From assembly GCA_021846065.1 (NCBI GenBank), contig JAJZCP010000124.1, forward strand, positions 1 through 5,447: a DNA stretch of 5,447 nucleotides, read 5' to 3'. The notes under the pieces are model-generated. The model was not told the DNA's origin and searched no databases. It saw only the letters and a program-made list of their open reading frames with translations. The stretch's first letter is position 1. Every line of letters begins with the position of its first letter. The position numbers were made by a program, and so were the translations under genes. Source of the DNA: Acidobacteriota bacterium (lineage in GTDB: Bacteria > Acidobacteriota > Terriglobia > Terriglobales > Acidobacteriaceae). This document shows, one piece after another, positions 1-5,447 of the stretch.

Positions 1-291
1 CGCGTAAGCGGCGCAAGTGTCACCTTCGAGCCTGGCGCGCGAACTGCCTGGCACACGCACCCACTGGGGCAAACGCTGATCGTGACATCCGGTCTTGGCT
101 GGGTGCAAAAGGAAGGGGAAGCGGTGCAGGAAGTTCGTCCTGGGGATGTCATCTGGTTCGCCCCGGGGGAAAGACATTGGCATGGCGCCAGCGCCATCAC
201 CGCAATGACCCACATCGCCATTCAGGAAAAACTCGATGGCAAGGTGGTCGATTGGATGGAGAAGGTCAGCGAAGAACAATACAGGAGATGA
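1..291 (+). CDS. Cupin-fold protein, hydroxynitrile lyase-like (5'-truncated by window)
   Basis: This is the C-terminal 96 residues of a small single-domain cupin; the frame is open from base 1 and ends at TGA 289-291. Cupin motif 1 is visible as H18-T-H20 followed by Q24, and motif 2 as PGDVIWF-PGE with H59 and H61. From memory, the closest characterised relative is the Mn-dependent cupin hydroxynitrile lyase of Granulicella tundricola, whose ligands H53, H55, Q59 and H94 would correspond to H18, H20, Q24 and H59 at a constant offset of 35. That offset implies about 35 residues lie outside the window, giving roughly 131 aa in total. The C-terminal segment, from the DGK-VDWME stretch to the EQYRR end, also matches my recollection of that enzyme. 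Such lyases cleave or form cyanohydrins in vitro, but the physiological role is unclear and many homologues are annotated only as cupin proteins. The fold is secure; the reaction is an inference. Confidence 0.88.
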   Translation, partial: RVSGASVTFEPGARTAWHTHPLGQTLIVTSGLGWVQKEGEAVQEVRPGDVIWFAPGERHWHGASAITAMTHIAIQEKLDGKVVDWMEKVSEEQYRR

Positions 292-309
292 TGCACGAAG
301 CAGGGCGTT

Positions 310-432
310 GAGCGTGTTTCATTCATCCACGAAAGCCTGAAGCCACACGTATCCGACCTGCGATCAACGCTGCGATCAGCGCGGGGCTGACGCACTGCGA
401 CGAAGCCACCGAGGGAGAGATGAAACACGCTC
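310..432. repeat. Perfect 13-bp inverted repeat, arms 97 bp apart
   Basis: GAGCGTGTTTCAT at 310-322 is the exact reverse complement of ATGAAACACGCTC at 420-432. The right arm lies inside the coding-like frame and encodes the EMKHAL segment. The left arm sits immediately after the cupin gene and overlaps the in-frame TGA that interrupts that frame. The match does not extend outward, and the next inward pair is only G-T. A loop of 97 nt is long for an RNA hairpin, so a past template-switch or an invertible segment is more plausible than a terminator. No function is assigned. Confidence 0.6.
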
Positions 433-503
433 TTGCATCCATCAAGCACATCGCCTCGGCTAACCAGCTTCTCGCGTTCAGACTCGATGGAACAACCTGC
501 TGA
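312..503 (+). pseudogene. Coding-like orphan frame, possible gene relic (unrecognised)
   Basis: The + frame from codon 312 to TGA 501-503 encodes 63 residues. The stretch from about 360 looks protein-like: an alanine-rich amphipathic segment (NAAISAGLTHC, EMKHALASIKHIASANQLL) with balanced charges and mostly G/C-ending codons, as in the neighbouring genes. No usable start exists: the frame is preceded by an in-frame TGA at 309-311, and the only ATG inside it is at 420. Upstream in the same frame, ATGs at 288 and 291 overlap the cupin stop, but they give only a seven- or six-codon peptide (MMHEAGR or MHEAGR) before that TGA. One reading is a small gene overlapping the cupin stop that was broken by a nonsense change or rearrangement; the 13-bp inverted repeat starts exactly there. 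The family is not recognised. It may also be a chance open frame. Confidence 0.3.
359..382. repeat. Short imperfect direct repeat, two 12-bp units
   Basis: TGCGATCAACGC (359-370) is followed directly by TGCGATCAGCGC (371-382), differing at one position. In the coding-like + frame it produces the AINAAISA stretch, so it may be a small duplication inside a once-coding segment. There is no evidence that it binds a regulator. Confidence 0.4.
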
Positions 504-530
504 AACTTCACGCCTGGCCGCTCAAGGACA

Positions 531-572
531 CTTGCGCCCCACGCCTCTCAGCCCACGCCTGTCGCCCCACGC
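531..572. repeat. Three tandem 14-bp imperfect repeats
   Basis: Three head-to-tail units occupy 531-544 (CTTGCGCCCCACGC), 545-558 (CTCTCAGCCCACGC) and 559-572 (CTGTCGCCCCACGC). Units 1 and 3 match at 12 of 14 positions; all three share the CCCACGC end. On the minus strand they begin three bases after the TAA stop (576-578) of the last operon gene, so they lie in the 3' untranslated region of that transcript. No hairpin with a U-run is formed. They could be a minisatellite made by slippage or a cluster of protein-binding sites; the sequence does not decide. Confidence 0.6.
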
Positions 573-575
573 TCT

Positions 576-1787
576 TTACCCGAGCTGCGCCAGCATCTGG
601 CTCATGGTCATGGGCGCGCCGGCGACCGTATTGCGCGGGATCGCCGGACCGATCAGCACCGCCTGACGATGCACCTCGCTCCAGGCCAGAAACGCGCTCG
701 TCTCCGCGCCCGTCAACCTCTGCTGGTCGATCCACGCATAAAATGCGCCCATATCGGCGTCCACCAGCGAACCGGCGGGATCGGGCGCGTTGCCCTGGGT
801 CTTGCCCGAGAGCATCTCGTTCATATTCAGACTGTGCTGGCGCGGCGCAAAGCGCATGACCAGCGTCAGCGGCTGCGCTCGCCGCAGCGCTTCCCGCGCA
901 GCCCATTGCACAAACGTTGTGCTGAAGATCTGCGTGCCTGAGCCTTCCGTGAGCACGTCAAGCTGGTAGCGACGGAAAGCCTCGTCGCCGGAGGTCGCAG
1001 GCCAGCGCAGCGACTGCGGCGTGATCTCGGCCATGGCGGTGCGCAACTGCTCCGGACCGCTGTTGGCACCGGTAAGCATCGCGCTGATCCGTTGCAGCAG
1101 TTGCTCGCGGACCGAAGCAAGTCCGGCATACGAGGTGGTGGCCAGATGAGTCGCCAGCGAAGAGTCCGCCTCGCCGCCATCGATGTAGATATGGCTCGCG
1201 GCCGCGGGATGGCTTTGAGCGCGCTTTTGCGCGAGAGCCGCCAACGTGGCCCAGCCATCGTCTCCACGGACCTGCGGAACAAAGACGCCATGCGAACGCA
1301 GCTTGCGAAACAGCGGATATCCGTCCAGTTTGAGATCGGCTCCCAACACCACAACGGTGAGTCGCTGCATCGTCGGCTGCGGCTCTGGACGCGCCTTGCG
1401 CCACGCGCTGGCGTAGGACTTTGCGCTTTGTCGAAAGCCGTCAATCTGGTGAGTCGACCAGAGTGCCGCGGTCAGCGCATCCAGAAACTGCTGCGGCTGC
1501 GCCACCCAGCGGATGCGCTGGGCTGACTCCGGCAGTCGCACATTTGCGAAGCCTCGCAGCAGATTTTCCCGCTCCGGCAGCGTAAGCGATGACAAAAAGG
1601 AAAACTGATCTTCGATGGCCAGCCGCTCGGGTGGAAATCGCCAGTCGTAGTCACGCGTCTCACGCAGCAGAAGAGCCGCAAAAACGAGCGGAAGCGTGCG
1701 CAGTAGAGGGATCTGGCTGACTGCAAGCGAACGCGCCTGGGCAGGGTAGCTGGCAAAGTCTTCCGGCCTGAGCTGCGCAGGGGTCAT
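576..1787 (-). CDS. Conserved-looking hypothetical protein, 403 aa
   Basis: I do not recognise the family. The product is 403 aa with no signal peptide; the one markedly hydrophobic stretch (about residues 31-41, TLPLVFAALLL) is short and interrupted by charge nearby, so a cytoplasmic protein is likely. A beta-strand-like run TVVVLGADL at 144-152 followed by a helix (LFRKLRSHG, 159-167) and a second strand (VFVPQV, 168-173) suggests an alpha/beta domain in the middle. N- and C-terminal parts appear helical, and the C-terminus includes an alanine/tryptophan-rich region (DADMGAFYAWIDQQ, 343-356). No catalytic motif is evident. The ATG at 1787 overlaps the stop of the upstream gene (ATGA at 1784-1787) and has a GAGG ribosome-binding site at 1795-1798, seven bases away. 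It is the last gene of the minus-strand operon and is presumably co-regulated with the Tat-exported hydrolase-like protein. The frame is intact over its length. Confidence 0.85.
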   Translation of the reverse strand: MTPAQLRPEDFASYPAQARSLAVSQIPLLRTLPLVFAALLLRETRDYDWRFPPERLAIEDQFSFLSSLTLPERENLLRGFANVRLPESAQRIRWVAQPQQFLDALTAALWSTHQIDGFRQSAKSYASAWRKARPEPQPTMQRLTVVVLGADLKLDGYPLFRKLRSHGVFVPQVRGDDGWATLAALAQKRAQSHPAAASHIYIDGGEADSSLATHLATTSYAGLASVREQLLQRISAMLTGANSGPEQLRTAMAEITPQSLRWPATSGDEAFRRYQLDVLTEGSGTQIFSTTFVQWAAREALRRAQPLTLVMRFAPRQHSLNMNEMLSGKTQGNAPDPAGSLVDADMGAFYAWIDQQRLTGAETSAFLAWSEVHRQAVLIGPAIPRNTVAGAPMTMSQMLAQLG

Positions 1788-2953
1788 CCGAGCACCTCTG
1801 TCAGCGCACGCCCGCGAGCCAGCGGTGTCGCAAAGCCCATGAGCGCTCCGATTGTCGGCACCAGATCGGTTGACTGCACAGGACGATCAATCATCGCTCC
1901 CTGACGAATGCCGGGGCCAAGCGCCATCATCCACGTCGTTCGCGAAAGCGCATCGCCGGTGCGATGATGCTGAAATCCGTTGCCGCCGGAGTCAAAGTCG
2001 GAGTCGCGGCCAAAATCCGGCAGCACCAGCATCGTCGTTCGACCGGCATACTCCGGTTCAGCCTGAATCATCTTCCAAATCTCCGCACACAGGCGGTCGG
2101 AGCGGCGAATGCCATCCACATACAGCGAATATGCGCCCGAATGCGCCACGTCCATATCGTGCAGCGTGATCCAGAGCAGGCTCGGGGAAAGCTGGCGCAT
2201 AAGCTGATGCGCTACGTAAACAGAGAGCTCGTCGGCGCTGCTGAGGCTGAGCGCGTGGCCGGTGAATTCGTTCACGGAAAGCTTGAGGATCGAATCAAGC
2301 TGGCTCAGCTCAAACTCGCCGCCGTGCAAATCCGGCGTGTAATAGGGATCCTCGTAGTTGTCCCGCAGCAGATGTGTGAAGTCGCTTTGCCGGTGCTGCG
2401 GCATGGCCGCTGCGAGCAGATGTTTGGGCAGGATGACTCCAGCGCCAAGACCTGGCCCATAGCCGCGCGCATCGCTTTCACCGATGCGGTTGAATCCGTT
2501 GCTGGGAGCAACGACCCAGGCATCGGTGGCGGGTCGATGGAGCGCTTTGCGGTAGTACTCGAAGACGGTTGGATTTGCCGGCGGAGTGGCAGCAAAGTTG
2601 TCAAAGGTTTCATAGACTCCTGTGGCAAGACTGGCCGTCGCCACATAGTGCCCCAGAATGCCACGGTTGACCACCTGACTGTAGAACGCAGCCTGAGGCA
2701 ACAATGTCTGAATCAGATTCGGGATGTTCTCCTGGCCATCGGGCGCAAAGGTTTCTTCATCGCGCGCGCCTCCGCCAAAGGTGACGACCACCACCTTGCG
2801 CCCGCGCGGAAGGGTTGCGGCGCGCAGGGGTCCAAAACTGAGCAGCGGCGCGCTGGCTCCCATCAGCCCGGCGGCGCGCAAAAAATCCCGGCGATGGAAT
2901 GCAACCTGTTGCGCCGCGGCGCGAAAACCTGCGCGTTGCATGCCTGGACTCAT
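1784..2953 (-). CDS. Tat-exported alkaline-phosphatase-superfamily (DUF1501/sulfatase-like) protein, 389 aa
   Basis: The N-terminus carries a twin-arginine signal: HRRDFLRAAG at residues 20-29, a hydrophobic stretch to about 40, and a likely cleavage near LRAA (44-47). The mature part begins with a strand, VVVVTFGGGARDEETF (54-69), like the first metal-site region of DUF1501 and related proteins. GHYVATASLATG (101-112) resembles the sulfatase/phosphatase pattern GH..TA.LLTG. HDMDVAHSG (265-273), a later D286, DFGRDSD (313-319) and HH (329-330) fit the metal-ligand order of the alkaline phosphatase superfamily. There is no C/S-x-P-x-R formylglycine motif, so a classical sulfatase is unlikely. 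Start: the ATG at 2953 is chosen because it overlaps the TPR stop (ATGA, 2950-2953) and has GGTGA at 2961-2965, seven bases away. An upstream in-frame extension reaching 3166 merely shadows the TPR gene. The substrate is unknown. Confidence 0.85.
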   Translation of the reverse strand: MSPGMQRAGFRAAAQQVAFHRRDFLRAAGLMGASAPLLSFGPLRAATLPRGRKVVVVTFGGGARDEETFAPDGQENIPNLIQTLLPQAAFYSQVVNRGILGHYVATASLATGVYETFDNFAATPPANPTVFEYYRKALHRPATDAWVVAPSNGFNRIGESDARGYGPGLGAGVILPKHLLAAAMPQHRQSDFTHLLRDNYEDPYYTPDLHGGEFELSQLDSILKLSVNEFTGHALSLSSADELSVYVAHQLMRQLSPSLLWITLHDMDVAHSGAYSLYVDGIRRSDRLCAEIWKMIQAEPEYAGRTTMLVLPDFGRDSDFDSGGNGFQHHRTGDALSRTTWMMALGPGIRQGAMIDRPVQSTDLVPTIGALMGFATPLARGRALTEVLG

Positions 2954-4377
2954 TGCATCTTCACCAGAAATGTGGTCACCGAGCGCAGGCGGCTTTCCAC
3001 CTCCGCGCGATCCGCCTTGGTATACTTCAGCTCCAGCGCAATCTCCTGCTGCGCCTGCTGCTTGTCGCCGTTGTGATTGTAGGCAAGAGCCAGCCGATAA
3101 TGTGCGGTCGCATAATCCGGTTTCAACTGAATGGCCGTCTCCAGCGGTGAAATGCTTTCTTTCCACTGATTCTCCAACTGCAGCAGCAACCCCATCGCAA
3201 ACTGAGCCTGCGCCATGCGCGGATTGGCATGCAACGCATTCATCAGCAGTGCGCGAGCCGTCTCCAACTGCTGTTGCCCTTGCGGCTGATGCAGAATGCT
3301 GGTCGCGGCGTAGGTCGCAATCACGGCGTTATCCGGATGACGCTCTGCAAAGCTCACCAGGGAGGCACACTCCGGTCGTATCCCTTCCGTCAACACGGTG
3401 CAATCGCGACCCAGTAACTCGGCATAGAGTGAGTTATCCGGCGATTTTTGCAGCAGGTCGGCAAAGATGGGAATCGCTTTGTCATAGTAACTGCCGCCAT
3501 AGTACGCAACACCCAGACCCACCTGCATCCGCGTGCTTTGCGGAAAGCTTTTGACTCCGGCTTCAAACTCCTTGATCGCCGGGTCGAACGTCCAGTGGCG
3601 CAAAAACTCGACCCCCAGCAGGAAGACATTGGCTTCGCTTGGGTCCAGTCGCGCAGCATTGGCATAGTGCCTGGCTGCATCTTCATACTTCGCCAGTGAC
3701 TCGTCTACATCGCCAAAGAGCGATTGCGCTTCGGCAGAATCCTCCGCTCCCGGCATCCGCGCCAACAATGGCTCCGCTGCTGCTGCATCGCCTGCCTGAA
3801 ACTCCGCGAGAGCCGTGTTATACAGCAGACCTGGATCGTCGGCGTTCTGCTTGAGCGCCGCACGGAATGGCGCGACCGCTGCTTTTGGCTGCTTCGTCAG
3901 CATCAACGCTTGCCCCAGAGCAGCTTGCGTCGAAGCGTTGGAAGGATCAAGCTGCACGCTTGTCTCCAGAGCCTTCACAGCGGCTTCATTCTGCTGCATC
4001 TTCAGATAGGCCGTTCCCAGATTCGCCTGGGCGACGGCCGATCCTGGATCGTCCTCGGTAGCCGCTCGCAAGTAGGCCAGTGCCGATTTCAGATCACCCT
4101 GCTGCGCACAAGCCAGACCGAGGGATTCATCGATGGGAAAGTCATGAGGATGGCGAGCGCGCAGTTGCGTGAGCAGGCTGCGCGCTTCCGCCAGACTGCC
4201 GTTTTGCAACGCCGTGGTTGCCTGCTGAAAGAGGCGATCATCCTTCGCCGACGCATCGGCCGCAGAACGAGCGGCTAATGCCGTGGAAGACTGCGCGGAA
4301 AGAAAACTTGCCCCGCAGACAAAAACACTCAGCGCAAACAGCGCTGAGCGTACAAGCGAGATACTCCGAAATTCCAT
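2950..4377 (-). CDS. Exported tetratricopeptide-repeat protein, 475 aa
   Basis: A signal peptide covers about residues 1-28 (basic start, then SALFALSVFVCGASF, likely cleavage after LSA); the cysteine is not in a proper lipobox. The rest is an array of TPR units: examples are at about 49-82, 83-116, 117-150 (ANLGTAYLKMQQNEAAVKAL), 151-184, 235-280, 284-316 and 391-450 (FAMGLLLQLENQWKESI, YRLALAYNHNGDKQQA). TPR arrays act as protein-binding scaffolds, so this is probably a periplasmic or envelope adaptor for its operon partners. The middle (about 205-235 and 320-375) is less regular. ATG 4377 is preferred because it has GGGAG at 4386-4390, eight bases away, and gives a proper signal peptide. 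A GTG at 4419 in frame has no ribosome-binding site. The gene lies 55 bases after the receptor gene, and its stop overlaps the next start. Hairpins surround its start codon. Confidence 0.9.
   Translation of the reverse strand: MEFRSISLVRSALFALSVFVCGASFLSAQSSTALAARSAADASAKDDRLFQQATTALQNGSLAEARSLLTQLRARHPHDFPIDESLGLACAQQGDLKSALAYLRAATEDDPGSAVAQANLGTAYLKMQQNEAAVKALETSVQLDPSNASTQAALGQALMLTKQPKAAVAPFRAALKQNADDPGLLYNTALAEFQAGDAAAAEPLLARMPGAEDSAEAQSLFGDVDESLAKYEDAARHYANAARLDPSEANVFLLGVEFLRHWTFDPAIKEFEAGVKSFPQSTRMQVGLGVAYYGGSYYDKAIPIFADLLQKSPDNSLYAELLGRDCTVLTEGIRPECASLVSFAERHPDNAVIATYAATSILHQPQGQQQLETARALLMNALHANPRMAQAQFAMGLLLQLENQWKESISPLETAIQLKPDYATAHYRLALAYNHNGDKQQAQQEIALELKYTKADRAEVESRLRSVTTFLVKMQ
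4321..4351 (-). promoter_or_regulatory. Terminator-like hairpin with U-run inside the TPR signal-peptide codons
   Basis: Read on the minus strand, CTCAGCGC (4348-4341), loop TGTTT (4340-4336) and GCGCTGAG (4335-4328) form a perfect 8-bp stem. After one mismatch, two more pairs are possible. TG and then TTTTT (4325-4321) follow directly. This is the layout of an intrinsic terminator, starting about 27 bases after the TPR ATG. It also encodes RSALFALSVF of the signal peptide, and the repeated GCGCTG (Ala-Leu) codons create part of the symmetry. A translating ribosome would disrupt it, so it could terminate transcription only when TPR translation fails to start. The U-run is modest, so this remains a candidate. 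Confidence 0.4.
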
Positions 4378-4383
4378 CCCAAT

Positions 4384-4418
4384 CGCTCCCAATGAGGAGC
4401 GGCGTGCACCGCTCCTCA
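4384..4418 (-). promoter_or_regulatory. Intergenic hairpin with alternative pairing that masks the TPR ribosome-binding site
   Basis: On the minus strand TGAGGAGCGG (4418-4409), loop TGCACG (4408-4403) and CCGCTCCTCA (4402-4393) form a perfect 10-bp hairpin between the receptor stop and the TPR start. Its 3' arm contains CGCTCCT (4401-4395), which can instead pair with GGGAGCG (4390-4384) across a CATT loop, giving six Watson-Crick pairs plus one G-U. That second segment contains the TPR Shine-Dalgarno GGGAG. The two foldings exclude each other: the first leaves the ribosome-binding site open, the second closes it. There is no U-run after either, so neither is itself a terminator. The pairings are seen directly; switching is inferred. 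Confidence 0.5.
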
Positions 4419-4432
4419 CCGTGAAGTCTAAA

Positions 4433-5447
4433 TCAGAACTGATACTTCATTGCGAACTGGAAGAAGCGCGCATCGGGAGTAAAGTTCTGGAAGAAGCGGG
4501 GAGACGAAATCTCGCCGCCGTTGGAGTTGATGTTGGTGACGCTGGGAGTGCCATACGCCGGAGTGTTGAGCACGTTGAAGATGTCGGCTCGGAACTCCAG
4601 ATACTGCGTCCGGAATGTCGGGAACTGCTTGAAGATGGACATGTTGACCCGCTCGTAACCTGGGCCGTAGATCTGGTTGCGTCGGCCACCCAGCAGTTGC
4701 AGCACCTGATCTTTGGCCGTGACCTGAGCCGGATACAGATAGCCAGGCTGTGGCGTCGTATAGCTTCCGTTGTACGGGCCAGGGCTGATCTCCGTGCCCG
4801 AGACCGGGTTGGCAAAGGCGCAGGGGTTAAACCAGTTTTGCAGCGTCCTCACCTTTGCCGGGCAACTTACGTTTGGATTGGTAGGATTCGGTGTGCCACC
4901 GCCCTTGTATGGATCACCCACCAGAATCGCGCGCGTGCCGCCACCCGAAGGGCCGGTGTTGTTCGGATACACCGTGAAGGGATTGCCCGTCTGCGCAAAG
5001 AAGGTCAGGTTCGAGGACCATCCTCCCGCAATGGCGTTCAGGATGCCGCCACGATTCATGAACGTGCGTCCCTTGCCAAACGGCAGATCGTAGTAGGTGT
5101 TGAACGTGATGCGCTGACGCACATCAAAGGGCGAGTTGCTGTAGTCATTCACGATAGGCAGCAAATTGGTGTTCCGATAACCACCATCGCCCGTGCTTCC
5201 AAGCGGCGTGGGAGCATCGTCGAGCGAATGCGCCCAGGTATAGCTGGCCAGGAAGTTCAGCCCATGCGACATGCGCTTCTGCAACTTCGCCTGTAGCGAA
5301 TTGTAGTTGCTCATGCCGGCGTAATTGGTGTATGCCGTTCCGCCAAAGTCCGGGAACGGGCGATAGATTTGCGAGTTCACCGAAGGATTGGTCAGCGCAA
5401 ATGGGTTATTCGGATCCGGGAAGACCTGCAGATGGCGAACAACTGCC
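4433..5447 (-). CDS. TonB-dependent receptor, Oar-like, C-terminal beta-barrel part (5'-truncated by window)
   Basis: This is the last 337 residues of an outer-membrane receptor; the frame is open to the window edge and stops at TGA 4433-4435. Hallmarks of the large acidobacterial carboxypeptidase-regulatory-like/Oar-type receptors are visible: NYNSLQAKLQKR (47-58), FLASYTWAHSLDD (65-77), FDVRQRITFN (107-116) with YDLPFGKGR, GGWSSNLTFFAQTGNPF (141-157), NQIYGPGYERVNMSIFKQF (257-275), LEFRADIFNVLNTPAYG (283-299) and a terminal beta-strand ending in phenylalanine (FAMKYQF), the usual signal for BAM assembly. Members are usually about 1,000-1,200 aa, with an N-terminal signal peptide, carboxypeptidase-like domain and plug that lie outside this window. 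Two cysteines in an asparagine/proline-rich loop (residues 195 and 209) may form an extracellular disulfide. The ligand cannot be told from this part. It is the most upstream visible gene of the operon. Confidence 0.93.
   Translation of the reverse strand, partial: AVVRHLQVFPDPNNPFALTNPSVNSQIYRPFPDFGGTAYTNYAGMSNYNSLQAKLQKRMSHGLNFLASYTWAHSLDDAPTPLGSTGDGGYRNTNLLPIVNDYSNSPFDVRQRITFNTYYDLPFGKGRTFMNRGGILNAIAGGWSSNLTFFAQTGNPFTVYPNNTGPSGGGTRAILVGDPYKGGGTPNPTNPNVSCPAKVRTLQNWFNPCAFANPVSGTEISPGPYNGSYTTPQPGYLYPAQVTAKDQVLQLLGGRRNQIYGPGYERVNMSIFKQFPTFRTQYLEFRADIFNVLNTPAYGTPSVTNINSNGGEISSPRFFQNFTPDARFFQFAMKYQF

Noticed and set aside
323..511. Minus-strand 62-aa open frame in the interval after the cupin gene
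   Set aside because: It has a GTG start with no convincing ribosome-binding site, and a cysteine- and serine-rich composition less protein-like than the opposing + frame. There was not enough support to call it.
521..540. Short hairpin CAAG-GACA-CTTG as operon terminator
   Set aside because: The stem is only four pairs, with no U-run on either strand.
1964..3076. Long + strand open frame (370 aa) opposite the exported hydrolase-like gene
   Set aside because: It is antisense to a recognisable protein with a Tat signal and family motifs. Long antisense frames are common in GC-rich DNA, and its translation shows no family features.
2954..3166. N-terminal extension of the Tat-exported protein by 71 residues
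   Set aside because: It lies wholly inside the TPR gene in another frame, is low-complexity in sequence, and would bury the Tat signal. ATG 2953 has the ribosome-binding site and the ATGA overlap.
4317..4335. Lipoprotein signal on the TPR protein (cysteine in VFVCG)
   Set aside because: The residues before the cysteine do not form a lipobox (no small residue at -1), and a signal peptidase I site follows at LSA.
4378..4419. Earlier GTG start (4419) for the TPR protein
   Set aside because: It has no ribosome-binding site, runs through the intergenic hairpin and would place 14 residues before a normal signal peptide. ATG 4377 has GGGAG at a good distance.
4283..5296. Long + strand open frame (337 aa) opposite the TonB receptor
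   Set aside because: The opposite strand encodes clear receptor motifs ending in the terminal phenylalanine. The + strand product is an arginine-rich mirror artefact.

Overview
The window looks like chromosome of an Acidobacteriota member, most likely a Terriglobia/Acidobacteriaceae relative such as Granulicella or Terriglobus. Three things suggest this. A cupin fragment at the left edge closely resembles, from memory, the manganese-dependent cupin hydroxynitrile lyase of Granulicella tundricola. The right edge carries the C-terminus of a large Oar-like TonB-dependent receptor of the type expanded in that phylum. The DNA is moderately GC-rich with G/C-ending codons. The assignment is by recognition, not by search.

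Layout. Bases 1-291 (+) hold the 3' end of the cupin gene. Bases 292-575 carry no intact gene. They contain a coding-like relic frame on the + strand (312-503), a perfect 13-bp inverted repeat (310-322/420-432) and three tandem 14-bp units (531-572). Bases 576-5447 are filled by one minus-strand gene series, read right to left: TonB-dependent receptor (4433 to beyond the window edge), exported TPR protein (2950-4377), Tat-exported alkaline-phosphatase-superfamily protein (1784-2953) and an unrecognised 403-aa protein (576-1787). The last three genes are joined by ATGA stop/start overlaps (2950-2953 and 1784-1787), so they are almost certainly co-transcribed and translationally coupled. The cupin gene converges on this operon, and no clear terminator is visible between them.

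How the genes may work together (inference). An outer-membrane receptor, a secreted TPR scaffold and a Tat-exported hydrolase-fold protein all act at the cell envelope, which fits processing and uptake of a substrate whose identity the sequence does not reveal. The 403-aa protein has no visible signal peptide and may be a cytoplasmic partner.

The most interesting signal is not a gene. Around the TPR start codon the minus-strand RNA can form a 10-bp hairpin whose 3' arm can instead pair with the TPR Shine-Dalgarno sequence. The signal-peptide codons just downstream form a GC-rich hairpin followed by a U-run, like an intrinsic terminator. Together these could act as a translation-controlled attenuator separating receptor expression from the three downstream genes.
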